A DNA stretch of 39,767 bases from an uncultured Armatimonadota bacterium (GCA_903927025.1 CAIYLG010000032.1:1-39767); one strand, 5' to 3'; positions 27,802 through 37,979 are shown, counted from the first letter of the stretch. The notes: generated by a model from the sequence alone, not told the origin. Program-made: numbers and translations.

Positions 27802-30060
27802 TTAGACGGATTTAAGGTACTTGCTCAGCAGCATGCGCACTTCTTCTGCGCGAAATGGCTTGCTGATATAGTCGGTCATCCCCGCCTCTAGGCACGCCTC
27901 TCGATCCTCAGCGAGGGCTGCGGCGGTCATCGCGATGATCGGAACGCGTGATCTGGATCCTTCTGCACGCCGTATTTCCCTTGTCGCACTCGCACCATCC
28001 ATATGTGGCATGTGTAGGTCCATCAGGACAAGGTCGTATTGTCCCGCACTAAACTTCTTGGTCGCCTCAATGCCATCGGAAGCGACATCGTAGGTGAGGC
28101 CAAGGTGTTCGAGAAGCTTGACTGCCACCAGAACGTTAATCTCGTTGTCTTCCGCAACCAGCACATGGCCGCGAAGGTCCGTTGGGTTAACGCCAAACAG
28201 ATCGGGTGAGGCAAGGCCTCCCTGGGGGTCACAAGACGGGGCGGGAATATCGATCCAAAATTTGCTTCCCACCCCAACTGCGCTGTCTAGGCCCATCTCG
28301 CCGCCCATCATTGACACCAGATTCGTGCAGATGGTCAGACCCAAGCCAGTGCCTCCATACTGCCTGCTCGTTGAAGTGTCAGCTTGGGTGAAGCTATCAA
28401 ATACTGCCCTCTGACGCTCGGGTGAAATCCCAATCCCAGTGTCGGAAATCGTCATCCTAAGTCGCTCCGCCTCGAAAGCTGCTTCCAGCGTGACACCGCC
28501 ACTGGCTGTGAACTTCACCGCATTGCCGACCAAATTCGTAAGGATCTGCCGTAGACGACCGGCATCTAGAAAGAGCATCGGAGCCACCGGGTTGGTCAGT
28601 TTCGCCGAGAAGGTGAGGTTTTTGGCGCGGCACATCGGCCCGAAAACGCCATCAATCTCATCAAGCACGTCCTTCAGCGAGCAAGGTGCCGGGTCCAGGA
28701 CTACCTTGCCAGCTTCAATCTTGGAGAGGTCCAAGATGTCGTTGAGCACTACCAGCAGCGACTGACCGCTGGAGAGAATGGCGCTTACGTAGGTCTTCTG
28801 CTCCTCGGAAAGCGGAGTGGTCAAAAGGAGTTGTGCAAGCCCAAGCACCCCGTTCATCGGAGTCCTGATCTCGTGGCTAAGGTTCGCAAGGAACTGGCTC
28901 TTGACCTCGTTGGCATGTTCCGCATCTTCCCGGGCCTTAATGAGCTCCGTGATGTCAGTGACTGCGCCAACCATCCGAGCGATATTTCCGTCACCGCCAA
29001 AAGTGTGGGTGGCGCGGCTCAGCAGGTGTCGAACAGAACCATCCTTATGCAAGTAGCGGTGGGTTGCCTGATACTCGCTGATTTCACCGGTGTTGAATGC
29101 ATGCGCCAGGTTCCACGCCTGAACTTCGTCGTCTGGGTGGATCAGTTTGCGCCAGGTGTCGTTATCGTTCTCGAGTTCGTCATCCTCGTAGCCAAGAATC
29201 GCCTTCCACCTTGGCGAGAACCAGATCGTATCGTTGATCAGGTCCCAGTCCCAGATGCCGTCATTGGTGGCCTTTACCGCCAAGGCAAAGTGCTCGGTAG
29301 CGTCCTCAAGCGCCCGCTCCGCTTCGACTCGGGCTGTATTGTCGATGATAATGCCGTTGTAGACAATTTCGGTTGGTGTGACTTTAACGGGAGTGGAATA
29401 GCCTCGCCACCATTTGATTCCGCCATCTGCCGTTTCAAATCTGCCGTCAAAAGTCCAATCCGAGAAATTGGCTTTCGATTTCGCAATACTTGAGTCGAGG
29501 CCCGCCATATCCTCGGGGTGGACTCTGATTCGTGTCCAGTCCTGCATCAGTTCTTCAGGCGTGAGGTTGTAGTACTCCGTGACCTTCGGGCTTACGTAGT
29601 AAAAACCGCGTTGGCCGTTCTCCCGTTCGTACCACTGGTAGAGCACTCCTGGAACGGTGTTCGTGATGGATTCGAGCCAATCTCGGGTTTCGATCAGGTG
29701 GGCGTCTCCCTCCTCGTGGCAGAAAATGCAGATGGGAGAGCTGCCGACGAACTTCCAGCGCCTCGAAACAAAATCACCAGACGCAACACGAATGCGATGG
29801 CGCGCCTCAACCCCCAATTCCTCGCCGCCACACTCCGCCAGGTTGGAGTCCAGGCGTGATCGATCATCCGGGTGGACGAGAGTTTTAAAGGACCTTCCAA
29901 CCGATTCTTCTCTCGACCACCCAAGGTCACGAATCCATGCGTCATTGACACTGAGGATTAGCCCCCTGCGATCTGTAACACAGCAGGGGGTCGGGTAGAG
30001 CTGAAACAGTTTCTCTTCAGGAGTTGGCACAGGAGTGTCGGCACCGGCATCCCTTGACAA
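27802..30060 (-). CDS. Soluble hybrid histidine kinase with PAS domains
   Basis: The product has 752 residues with no membrane segment. Domain order: three PAS/PAC units (about 15-115, 130-245 and 255-375), HisKA with H396 in NLSHEIRTPMNG, HATPase with LVGNAVKFT, SDTGIGI and GGTGLGL, and a receiver with D681 in LVLMDLHMPHMDG and K in ISKPF. It senses a cytoplasmic or diffusible signal and relays phosphate to its own receiver; no separate Hpt or output gene is nearby. It ends 50 bp before the secreted DUF4965 gene on the same strand, so the two could be co-expressed. Confidence 0.9.
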   Translation of the reverse strand: MSRDAGADTPVPTPEEKLFQLYPTPCCVTDRRGLILSVNDAWIRDLGWSREESVGRSFKTLVHPDDRSRLDSNLAECGGEELGVEARHRIRVASGDFVSRRWKFVGSSPICIFCHEEGDAHLIETRDWLESITNTVPGVLYQWYERENGQRGFYYVSPKVTEYYNLTPEELMQDWTRIRVHPEDMAGLDSSIAKSKANFSDWTFDGRFETADGGIKWWRGYSTPVKVTPTEIVYNGIIIDNTARVEAERALEDATEHFALAVKATNDGIWDWDLINDTIWFSPRWKAILGYEDDELENDNDTWRKLIHPDDEVQAWNLAHAFNTGEISEYQATHRYLHKDGSVRHLLSRATHTFGGDGNIARMVGAVTDITELIKAREDAEHANEVKSQFLANLSHEIRTPMNGVLGLAQLLLTTPLSEEQKTYVSAILSSGQSLLVVLNDILDLSKIEAGKVVLDPAPCSLKDVLDEIDGVFGPMCRAKNLTFSAKLTNPVAPMLFLDAGRLRQILTNLVGNAVKFTASGGVTLEAAFEAERLRMTISDTGIGISPERQRAVFDSFTQADTSTSRQYGGTGLGLTICTNLVSMMGGEMGLDSAVGVGSKFWIDIPAPSCDPQGGLASPDLFGVNPTDLRGHVLVAEDNEINVLVAVKLLEHLGLTYDVASDGIEATKKFSAGQYDLVLMDLHMPHMDGASATREIRRAEGSRSRVPIIAMTAAALAEDREACLEAGMTDYISKPFRAEEVRMLLSKYLKSV

Positions 30061-30247
30061 GAAGGGCGTACCATGTGATTTTACGGGGTGGTTGCATTAG
30101 CCTATCGGTTTACGATCGACTTTCTTTATAGATGTTGATGTTAATCCCTTGACAGCCTCAGTAGAAAGCATTGATTTGGGTAATCGACAGCTGAATATTC
30201 AGCTATGAATCCATTTCGTGACACTAAAAAGCATTTGGAGAAAAGAT

Positions 30248-30661
30248 ATGACACGTACGGGAAGCGCAGTTTGGAATGGCAATCTCAAAGACGGTAAAGG
30301 CACCGTCTCAACGCCCAGCGGAGTACTCGACCACAGTCAGTACAGCTTTAAGACTCGGTTTGAGGATGGAGTCGGCACGAACCCAGAGGAGCTTTTGGCA
30401 GCAGCCCATGCGGGATGCTTCTCGATGGCACTAAGCAACACTCTGGGAGGGCACGGAATAACGGCTGAGAAGATTGAGACGACCGCCGCCCTCACGATGG
30501 AAAACCTCACCATCACCAAAGTCCACCTCACGGTTGTTGCCACGATCCCAGGCGCGGACGCCGAGGCATTTCAAAAGGCTGCGACCGAGGCAAAGGAAGG
30601 CTGTCCCGTTTCTCGGCTGTTCAAGGCTGAGATCACGATGGATGCAAAGCTGAACGCTTAG
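30248..30661 (+). CDS. osmC: OsmC peroxiredoxin
   Basis: A GGAGAAAAG site precedes the ATG at 30248. The 137 residues align over the full length with E. coli OsmC: VSTPSGVL, FEDGVGTNPEELLAAAHAGCFSMAL with peroxidatic C57, and GCPVSRLFKAEIT with resolving C119. It reduces organic hydroperoxides. It is monocistronic, followed by a strong hairpin. Confidence 0.93.
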   Translation: MTRTGSAVWNGNLKDGKGTVSTPSGVLDHSQYSFKTRFEDGVGTNPEELLAAAHAGCFSMALSNTLGGHGITAEKIETTAALTMENLTITKVHLTVVATIPGADAEAFQKAATEAKEGCPVSRLFKAEITMDAKLNA

Positions 30662-30670
30662 AAAGATGAC

Positions 30671-30705
30671 AATGAGAGAGTTGAACGGTGTTCGACTCTC
30701 TCATT
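30671..30705 (+). terminator. Strong hairpin after osmC
   Basis: The arms 30671-30686 and 30690-30705 pair over 16 positions (one U-G) around the loop GGT. The outer 11 bp are perfect. No T tract follows. Its position rules out a start for the next gene before 30705. Confidence 0.6.
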
Positions 30706-30738
30706 CCGGAGTCGATTTCCTTTAAACTGTCGGGTGAC

Positions 30739-32733
30739 ATGTTCAACCGAAACCCCCGAGTCGTATCGGCACTGATGCTGACTGCGACCGTGTCCATGGC
30801 AGGGCGCGCACAGCAGGATCTGAGACCATTCATCAGCCCGATGTTCACCAGCAACATGGTGCTTCAGCGAGGCATGAAAGATCCCGTTTGGGGATGGGCC
30901 GCGCCAGGCACAGCAGTGACTGTTTCCATCAACGGTCAGGACACCTCGACGACGGCAGGTTCCGATGGCAAGTGGCAGGTCAAAGTTGGCCCGTTGCCAG
31001 TAGGCGGTCCCTACACGATGACCGTCACGGGCCCCCAAACGATCAAGTTCGACAATATTCTCGTCGGCGACGTCTGGATCTGTTCGGGACAGTCGAACAT
31101 GGAAATGGGAGTAGGGAACCTTAAGGATCCTGATGCAACCATTTCAGCCGCTAACTACCCAACTCTTCGGCTGTACGCGGTTCCAAAGATGATCTCCGCC
31201 GAGGCGCTGTCCTCGACCTCAGGCAATTGGCAGGAGTGCACCCCTACCGCGCTGCGAAAGGATGGGGATTGGGGTGGATTTTCGGCCGCCGCCTACTTCT
31301 TTGGCAAAAAATTGAACGAGGATCTCAAGGTCCCAATCGGACTGATTCACACAAGCTGGGGGGGAACGCCAGCTGAGGCGTGGACGAGCGAAAAGGAGCT
31401 TGGAGACCACCTTCCAGAATTTCAGACCTATCTTGCCCAGTTGGCCACTTTGCGAGAGTCAAGAAAGCACAAGACCGAAAATGGCATCGACCCGTTTGCC
31501 GAGTGGTACCAGAAGAATGACCCCGGAACCGGAACCTCGGCTGCCTGGGCTGCCGCCGACCTCAACGACTCCTCCTGGAAGTCGTTGAACCTTCCCGGGT
31601 TTGTTCAAGATTCCGGTATCCCCGAACTCAAGAATCCGGAGAGCGTGTTTTGGCTCCGACGCACCGTCGAACTGACCGCCGACCAAGCCGCTCAGGCGGC
31701 AACGCTCAACTTCGTCGCAGATGATAACGATACGACGTGGGTAAATGGAGTCAAGGTCGGCGCCACCGAAGGTTGGAATACTCCTCGGCAGTACAAGATC
31801 CCATCGGGAACGCTTCATTCGGGCAGCAATTCTATCTCCGTACGGGTGACGGATACCTCGGCACCAGGGGGCATCTACGGCGATCCAAACGGCTTGTTCC
31901 TCCAAGTGGGAGGAGAGAAAGTATCTCTTGTTGGAAGTTGGAAGGTGAAGCTTGGCGTTGCCATTTCGGCAAAGAACGCGCTTCCAGCGACCATTCAGCA
32001 GAATCCAAATTTCCCCTCTGTTCTCTATAACGGAATGATCCAGCCCCTCGTCCCCTACGGCGTTAAGGGAGCCATCTGGTACCAGGGTGAGAGCAACGCA
32101 GGAAAGGCATTCCAGTATCGAACCCTTCTTCCCACGATGATTGAGTCTTGGCACAAGAGCTGGGGCCAGGGATCGTTCCCATTCCTCATTGTTCAGCTCG
32201 CCGGATTTGGCCACCCTGCCACGATTCCGGGTGACGATGCCTGGGCCGAACTTCGGGAAGCTCAATTCCTCACCACGAAGAAGGTGAAGAACGCAGGGAT
32301 CATGACCGCTGTCGACATTGGCGAAGAGAACGACATTCACCCGAAGAACAAGATGGAAGTGGGCCGCCGTCTCGCGCTGGTCGCAGAAGCCTCCGACTAC
32401 CACATGAAGGTGGAGAGTTCCGGACCTGTCTACAAGTCTATGAGAGTTGAGGGTGGTGCCGTTCGCATTTCCTTCGAGCATGCCAAGGGTCTTCAGTCGG
32501 TGGGAGGAAATCTCAAAGGATTCATCATCGCTGGAGCTGACCATAAGTGGACTTGGGCCGATGCGAAGATCGACGGAAACAGCGTCATCGTCTCGGCTGC
32601 ATCGGTACCCAATCCGGTTGCCGTGCGCTACTCCTGGGCAAGCTTCTCAGACAGCAATTTGGCCAATGGCGAGCGGCTGCCTGCGTTTCCATTCCGAACG
32701 GATGACTGGAAAGGCATAACCGGCGGCAAGTAG
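30739..32733 (+). CDS. Secreted sialate O-acetylesterase
   Basis: The start at 30739 gives a signal peptide ending AGRAQ (about residue 24). The SGNH-type nucleophile is in CSGQSNMEMG (S119). LIHTSWGGTPAEAW, IWYQGESNA and a C-terminal EENDIHPKNK (Asp/His) complete the catalytic blocks of this family. Residues about 230-400 carry the jelly-roll insert (FWLRRTVELTADQAAQ, then WVNGVKVGATEGW) common in these enzymes. It removes acetyl groups from sialic acids or acetylated polysaccharides. The secreted peptidase encoded next suggests joint attack on glycoproteins. Confidence 0.92.
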   Translation: MFNRNPRVVSALMLTATVSMAGRAQQDLRPFISPMFTSNMVLQRGMKDPVWGWAAPGTAVTVSINGQDTSTTAGSDGKWQVKVGPLPVGGPYTMTVTGPQTIKFDNILVGDVWICSGQSNMEMGVGNLKDPDATISAANYPTLRLYAVPKMISAEALSSTSGNWQECTPTALRKDGDWGGFSAAAYFFGKKLNEDLKVPIGLIHTSWGGTPAEAWTSEKELGDHLPEFQTYLAQLATLRESRKHKTENGIDPFAEWYQKNDPGTGTSAAWAAADLNDSSWKSLNLPGFVQDSGIPELKNPESVFWLRRTVELTADQAAQAATLNFVADDNDTTWVNGVKVGATEGWNTPRQYKIPSGTLHSGSNSISVRVTDTSAPGGIYGDPNGLFLQVGGEKVSLVGSWKVKLGVAISAKNALPATIQQNPNFPSVLYNGMIQPLVPYGVKGAIWYQGESNAGKAFQYRTLLPTMIESWHKSWGQGSFPFLIVQLAGFGHPATIPGDDAWAELREAQFLTTKKVKNAGIMTAVDIGEENDIHPKNKMEVGRRLALVAEASDYHMKVESSGPVYKSMRVEGGAVRISFEHAKGLQSVGGNLKGFIIAGADHKWTWADAKIDGNSVIVSAASVPNPVAVRYSWASFSDSNLANGERLPAFPFRTDDWKGITGGK

Positions 32734-32814
32734 CGAACGTTCTGGCTCTATTTTCCTTCTCAAACAATTGAAAGTCTCCGTCACTTACGGAAATCCATCG
32801 ATTCAAAGGGAAGC

Positions 32815-35013
32815 ATGAATATTGCCACAATTCTTTTGGCCAGCATGGGAATGCTGGCCAACCAAACTGGACCCACGCAGGATCGCATCGAGCTCATACG
32901 GGGAGTTGGAGAGATCGCTGCTCCTCAAGCCAGCCCCGGTGTTTTGAGCGTATCGGGCAAGGCCTTTGTTTTTGCGACGGGAACTCAGAGCAAAGGTAGG
33001 GTTCCGATCTTCGCGGCGGTTCCCGTCGAGCGTGGGCGGGCAGTGGCGGCGAGTCACGAACGGTTCTTCTCGGAAATTGCCCTCAAGAATGGAGGCAACG
33101 GCCGTTTGCTGGGCAATATTCTCAGTTGGCTGGGGCGCAAACCCGTCGGCAGCCTGAGGGTTGGGTTGATGGGTTACGACTCAATGGCCCCCGCGCTGCG
33201 AGCCGCTGGCATCTCTGTCAGCCCTGTCACTGTCGAAACCCTACAGGGTGTGCTTGGAAGTCTTGATGTCATCTGCGCCACAATGCCCGCCCTAGAGCAG
33301 TCGCGCGGCGCTCAGGTGGCTTTGATGCGCTTTGTGAAATCAGGTCACGGGCTCTTTCTCGCCAGTGCAGGATGGGGCTGGAGTGTGCAACACCCCAATC
33401 AAAACTTGCTTGCGGATCACCCGGGCAATCAGATGCTGTTCCCTTACGGCATTTGCTTCACTCAGGATACCGCGAATCAAACCTATCTACTCCAGACGGA
33501 TGACAGCACCCTGTTCAACACAGACGGCGCTCTAGAGGCTCTGAAATCAAAGTCGCTTTCCGTTGTGGATCGAACGACTGCAGTCTTTACGGTCGAGCGA
33601 GCCCTCTCATTCTTGCCGCCCGAAGCTCCAGGACTCCCTTCCCAAATAGATGCCGGAGCGGCAACAGATCCTGGAGGCGGGATACCGTCGGTTGACAATC
33701 CCATCACTCCGGACAAGCCTTTCTCCCGTCTCAAAGCGTGGTTGGATTATCGCCGCATCCTCTCAGTGCCCGTTAAAATGCTTAAGGCGCACCCGTCGGC
33801 GCAGTTCTTTCCAGGATCCGTTCCTGCATCGGCCGCTCGAGTCACTCGCTCGCTGGTCATCGACACATCCATCAGCGATTGGCACAGCACCGGCTTCTAT
33901 GCGGCGCCGGGCGAACTGATCCAGATCCAGATACCCGAGGAGGCGACCAAGGCTGGCCTCCGAGTTCGGATTGGACCCCACTTTGATCGGCTGTGGCAGC
34001 TGGATAGCTGGCCCCGGTTTCCAGACATCTCACTGATTCGGTCACTCCCCTACGAGGAGAACCAGGCGGCGAGCCCATTTGGAGGAACGATCTATATCGA
34101 GGTACCTCCCCAGTGTCACCTTGGCAAGGTGAGCGTAGGATTCAAGAATGTCGTTCCGGCCGCGTGGTACGTCAAGGGGCAAACCACAGCTGCCCAATGG
34201 AAGCAGATGATCAACGGTACTTCAGCTCCATGGGTCGAGCTTCAAGGGGATCTCGTGATCCTTTCCGTGCCGCTGAGTTCTGCCAAGACAATTGTCGACC
34301 CCGCCCCACTCATGAACTATTGGGATCAGGTGCTCAAGGAATGCTATGCATTTTATGCAACACCTCGTCGGACCCGGCAAGAGCGGTACTGCACGGATGT
34401 GGAAATCAGCGCAGGATACATGCACAGCGGCTACCCGATCATGACCCACATGGATGTCGCGGACACCATGTGCAGCCTCCCCAAGCTTCTGTCAAAAGGG
34501 AAGAGTTGGGGATTCTATCACGAGGTCGGCCACAACTTCCAGGCTTCGCCGTGGACTTGGTCCGGCACTGGGGAAGTGACCAACAACCTATTCTCGCTGT
34601 ACGCCAGCGAACGGATGAATCGAATTACTCCCCACACCTATGGTGAGGCGCATCCCGCGATGGACCCGCAAAAGTGCAAGGATCGGTTGAAGAAGTACCT
34701 TGCCTCAGGTGCCCATTTCGAAGATTGGTGCAAGGACCCGTTCCTCGCCCTCACGATGTTCGCCCAGCTTCGTCAGGCTTTTGGCTGGGATCCGTTCACA
34801 CGTCTGTTCGCCGAGTATCAAGAGATGCCAGTGACTCAGTGGCCCGCCGATGACACCGCCAAGCGAGACGCGTTCCTCGTGCGGTTCTCCAAGCTGGTTC
34901 AACACGACCTGGGACCGTTTTTCCAGGCATGGGGGATTCCCACCAGCCCTGCGGCCAGAGGAGCTGTGCTTGGGTTACCAGCTTGGATGCCTTCCGATTG
35001 GCCGGTCAAGTGA
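32815..35013 (+). CDS. Secreted M60/enhancin-type metallopeptidase (mucinase-like)
   Basis: This is a 732-residue protein. AAGGGAA stands just before the ATG, and a short hydrophobic N-terminus (ATILLASMGMLA) is the likely signal. The M60 motif is complete: HEVGH at 569-573 followed by GEVTNN with E587, and DVADTMCS before it. The region about 450-700 is the peptidase M60 domain. Residues 100-260 include a Rossmann-like segment seen in such proteins (GSLRVGLMGYDSMAPALRAAG). M60 enzymes cut O-glycosylated proteins such as mucins. Confidence 0.88.
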   Translation: MNIATILLASMGMLANQTGPTQDRIELIRGVGEIAAPQASPGVLSVSGKAFVFATGTQSKGRVPIFAAVPVERGRAVAASHERFFSEIALKNGGNGRLLGNILSWLGRKPVGSLRVGLMGYDSMAPALRAAGISVSPVTVETLQGVLGSLDVICATMPALEQSRGAQVALMRFVKSGHGLFLASAGWGWSVQHPNQNLLADHPGNQMLFPYGICFTQDTANQTYLLQTDDSTLFNTDGALEALKSKSLSVVDRTTAVFTVERALSFLPPEAPGLPSQIDAGAATDPGGGIPSVDNPITPDKPFSRLKAWLDYRRILSVPVKMLKAHPSAQFFPGSVPASAARVTRSLVIDTSISDWHSTGFYAAPGELIQIQIPEEATKAGLRVRIGPHFDRLWQLDSWPRFPDISLIRSLPYEENQAASPFGGTIYIEVPPQCHLGKVSVGFKNVVPAAWYVKGQTTAAQWKQMINGTSAPWVELQGDLVILSVPLSSAKTIVDPAPLMNYWDQVLKECYAFYATPRRTRQERYCTDVEISAGYMHSGYPIMTHMDVADTMCSLPKLLSKGKSWGFYHEVGHNFQASPWTWSGTGEVTNNLFSLYASERMNRITPHTYGEAHPAMDPQKCKDRLKKYLASGAHFEDWCKDPFLALTMFAQLRQAFGWDPFTRLFAEYQEMPVTQWPADDTAKRDAFLVRFSKLVQHDLGPFFQAWGIPTSPAARGAVLGLPAWMPSDWPVK

Positions 35014-35030
35014 TAGTAAGCTAGTCGGAA

Positions 35031-36095
35031 ATGGCTGCAACAATGAAGGGTGCCATTCTGCCGGGCAACAGTACGGCAGAACTTCGTGAATTTGAGATTC
35101 CCAAGCCGGGTCATGGCGAGGTGCTCATCCGGATGAAGTCGTCTACGATTTGCGGAAGCGACATCCGCTGCATCTACCGTGAACACCTCGGCAAGGGGCC
35201 GGAGGGGTATCAATCGGGCATGATCGCCGGTCACGAGCCCTGCGGCCAGATCGTTGAATGCGGTCCCGGAATGCGCCGGTTCAAGGTGGATGATCGGGTG
35301 ATTGTCTATCACATCAGCGGATGTGGCGTTTGCAACGATTGCCGTCGCGGATACATGATCTCCTGCTCCAGCCCCTACCGCCGAGCCTACGGTTGGCAGC
35401 GAGACGGCGGAATGGCGGAATACCTGCTCGCCGAAGAAAAGGACCTGGTGCTTCTTCCCGAATCGCTTTCCTATACGGATGGCGCCCAGGTTGCCTGCGG
35501 TTTTGGGACCGTTTACGAAGCGATCCAGAAAATTGGGGTCTCCGGAGACGACGCGGTGTTGGTCACCGGCCTGGGGCCGGTCGGACTCGCGGCTTTGATG
35601 CTTGCGAAGGCAAAGGGTGCAAACCTCACCATCGGTACCGACGCGGTGCCGGAACGGCTGGAGCTTGCCAAGCAGCTGGGGCTGGCGGATCATGTGATTC
35701 CCGCCGGGCCAGATGCCCTTGCTCAGATCCTCGATGCTACCGGCGGGTTTGGGTGCGAGCGCGCGATCGACTGCTCTGCCAATGATAAGGGGCGTCTCAC
35801 TGCCATCCAAGGCACCCGGAAGTGGGGCAAGCTCGCTTTCGTAGGGGAAGGCGGTTCCTGTTGCTTCCAGCCCTCACCCGATATCATCCACGACCAAAAG
35901 ACGATTTATGGCTCTTGGGTCACCAGCATTTGGCTTATGGAGGAGCTCGTCGAAAAGCTCGTGAGGTGGAACGTCCACCCCGCTGACCTTGTGACTCACC
36001 GATTTGGTCTGGACAGTGTTGCCGATGCTTACGCCCTGATGGCGGAAGGTAGATGCGGCAAAATCGCGATTGCGTTTGATGAGGAGCTTTCCTGA
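35031..36095 (+). CDS. Zinc-dependent alcohol dehydrogenase (MDR family)
   Basis: The product has 354 residues. Catalytic zinc ligands are C41 (STICGSDIR) and H68/E69 (AGHEPCG). The structural zinc site is C98, C101, C104 and C112 ([16 protein letters not shown]). The Rossmann motif is GLGPVG at 180-185. It resembles threonine/sorbitol dehydrogenase-type members; the substrate is probably a sugar alcohol or related polyol. The stop overlaps the next ATG (TGATG), so it works with the aldo/keto reductase that follows. Confidence 0.9.
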   Translation: MAATMKGAILPGNSTAELREFEIPKPGHGEVLIRMKSSTICGSDIRCIYREHLGKGPEGYQSGMIAGHEPCGQIVECGPGMRRFKVDDRVIVYHISGCGVCNDCRRGYMISCSSPYRRAYGWQRDGGMAEYLLAEEKDLVLLPESLSYTDGAQVACGFGTVYEAIQKIGVSGDDAVLVTGLGPVGLAALMLAKAKGANLTIGTDAVPERLELAKQLGLADHVIPAGPDALAQILDATGGFGCERAIDCSANDKGRLTAIQGTRKWGKLAFVGEGGSCCFQPSPDIIHDQKTIYGSWVTSIWLMEELVEKLVRWNVHPADLVTHRFGLDSVADAYALMAEGRCGKIAIAFDEELS

Positions 36096-37066
36096 TGAGT
36101 GTCCCTTTTGCCCAGCTTTGGAACGGTTCAAAAATGCCCATGATCGGTCTGGGCACGTTCGGATCCGATAAATACAGCGGTGCTGACGTCGCCGAAGCGG
36201 TCCTCGGGGCTGCTGAGGTTGGCTACCGTCACTTCGACTGTGCTGCCGTGTACAGCAACGAGGCCGAGGTGGGCCGATCTCTGGAACAGCTGATCCGGGG
36301 CGGAATTCCGCGTGAAAAGCTGTGGGTCACCTCAAAGCTCTGGAACGATAAGCACGCGGAAGCAGACGTGATTCCTGCCTTCGAGCGTTCTCTTACTGAT
36401 CTCCGCCTCGACTACCTAGACCTGTACCTGGTGCATTGGCCGTTTCCCAACTTCCATGCTCCTAAGGTCGATGTCACCTCGCGGGATCCCCACGCCAAGC
36501 CGTATATCCACGAGGACTTCATGCGAACCTGGCACCAGTTGGAGGTGCTTGTGGATCGCGGCCTCGTCAAGAACATCGGCACCTCGAACGTGACCATCAC
36601 CAAGCTCAAGCAGATCCTTCGAGATGCCGACATCAAGCCGGGTGTCAACGAGATGGAACTCCACCCCCATTTTCAGCAGCCGGCCCTATTCGAATACGTC
36701 GTTGCAAATGGCATCGTGCCGGTCGGCTACTGCCCGATCGGGTCACCAAGTCGGCCCGAGCGAGACCGAACGCCGGAAGACACCGTGGACATGGAAGACC
36801 CCGTGATCCTCGAGATCGCGGCGCGTCGCGGACTTACTCCCGCCAGCGTCTGCATCGCCTGGGCTGTCCAGCGTGGCCAAGTCCCGATCCCGTTCTCCGT
36901 CAAGCGGCATCAGTACGAGGAAAGCTTCAAAGCCGCCGCTGGCGACCTGCTTTCTGCGGAGGACATGCTCGCGATCTCCAAGATCGACCGCAACTGCCGC
37001 CTGATCAAGGGACAAGTCTTCCTCTGGGAAGGCGCACCCGGCTGGGAAGCCCTCTGGGACGAGTAG
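36095..37066 (+). CDS. Aldo/keto reductase
   Basis: The product has 323 residues. The tetrad is D48, Y53, K81 and H114 (FDCAAVYSNE, VTSKLWND, YLVHWPFP). TSN, NEMELHPHFQQ and IPFSVK follow. It differs in sequence from the two reductases near 4-5 kb and is closer to aldose-reductase-like members. It is translationally coupled to the zinc dehydrogenase; the pair could interconvert a sugar and a polyol. Confidence 0.9.
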   Translation: MSVPFAQLWNGSKMPMIGLGTFGSDKYSGADVAEAVLGAAEVGYRHFDCAAVYSNEAEVGRSLEQLIRGGIPREKLWVTSKLWNDKHAEADVIPAFERSLTDLRLDYLDLYLVHWPFPNFHAPKVDVTSRDPHAKPYIHEDFMRTWHQLEVLVDRGLVKNIGTSNVTITKLKQILRDADIKPGVNEMELHPHFQQPALFEYVVANGIVPVGYCPIGSPSRPERDRTPEDTVDMEDPVILEIAARRGLTPASVCIAWAVQRGQVPIPFSVKRHQYEESFKAAAGDLLSAEDMLAISKIDRNCRLIKGQVFLWEGAPGWEALWDE

Positions 37067-37078
37067 GCAGCAATGGGC

Positions 37079-37226
37079 GCGCGGACATTTAGTCCGCATT
37101 TGCCAAGGGGTTTTAACCCCGCTGCTGTAGTCTCCGTGAAGCCGTAGTTCTCGCGATTCCTGCTTCGCAGTAACGGCGAGGCGCAGGGCTGAAGCCCTGG
37201 CCGAGTTGCGGACTAAATGTCCGCGC
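37079..37226. repeat. MITE-like element with 20-bp perfect terminal inverted repeats
   Basis: Arms 37079-37098 and 37207-37226 are perfect reverse complements (ending GCGGACATTTAGTCCGC inside the left arm). Inside are smaller palindromes, GGGGTTTTAACCCC and CAGGGCTGAAGCCCTG. The 148-bp unit has no ORF and lies between the aldo/keto reductase and the GNAT gene. It could be a non-autonomous transposon or a member of an intergenic palindromic family. Confidence 0.7.
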
Positions 37227-37294
37227 TCCCTGATCCAAAACGAAAGTGGAAAGAACATCGAAGTCGTCACGGTATCCAAGCAAAATACATAGCA

Positions 37295-37822
37295 ATGGAA
37301 ATCCATCTAGAAACTGAGCGACTCATCCTCCGTCAATTCACCCTCGAAGATGTCGACCTCCTGATGGAACTTGACAGTGATCCGGAAGTCACGCGCTACA
37401 TCAATGGAGGAAAACCTCCCGAGCGTGACAAGGCTCAAGACTTTGTGGAATTCGTCATCAGCGGCTATGCCGAAAACCCCAGGCAAGGCTTTTTCATCGC
37501 GCTGGAGAAGCCCACCTTGGAGTTTATCGGTTGGTTTCACTACCGTCCCGACCGCCGAATGACCGACCACATGGAAATCGGCTACCGCCTGGTCAAGGCC
37601 GCATGGGGCCGCGGACTGGCAACCGAGGGGTCCAAGGCGCTGATCGAGGATGGGTTCAGCAGAGGCATCCACAAAGTATCCGGTTGCACCCTAAAAGCGA
37701 ACGTACCTTCCCAAAACGTGCTCCGTAAGATTGGCCTGGAACTCGTCGAAGAGTACGACGAGCAAAGAGTGCCGATGGAAGACAAGTCCGCGCTGCTGTT
37801 CGCAAGGGATTTTGAAGCCTGA
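37295..37822 (+). CDS. GNAT-family N-acetyltransferase (RimJ/RimL-like)
   Basis: The start at 37295 (175 residues) is chosen because the family begins LETERLILRQFTLEDVDLL; upstream codons lie in the repeat. Motif A is visible as MEIGYRLVKAAWGRGLATEGSK and motif B as NVPSQNVLRKIGLELVEEY. It probably acetylates a protein N-terminus or an amine; the substrate is unknown. Confidence 0.88.
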   Translation: MEIHLETERLILRQFTLEDVDLLMELDSDPEVTRYINGGKPPERDKAQDFVEFVISGYAENPRQGFFIALEKPTLEFIGWFHYRPDRRMTDHMEIGYRLVKAAWGRGLATEGSKALIEDGFSRGIHKVSGCTLKANVPSQNVLRKIGLELVEEYDEQRVPMEDKSALLFARDFEA

Positions 37823-37979
37823 TCTGTTTCCGCATGAGACAAGCCACAACACCGAAATGAACCAGTAAAAATAACAGAAACGATCAATCTATAAAAAGTC
37901 CTTTGGTTTTTTGCAAAACATGCCGTATCTTGTGACCCATTAAGCTGGTTGGGCCAGTAATTGCACAGGAGTGACTCGT

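Noticed and set aside
28831-29493. 220-codon plus-strand ORF
   Set aside because: It lies antisense within the PAS/HisKA part of the hybrid kinase, whose motifs are intact.
31459-32544. 361-codon minus-strand ORF
   Set aside because: It is an antisense shadow of the sialate O-acetylesterase; no start signal or domain.
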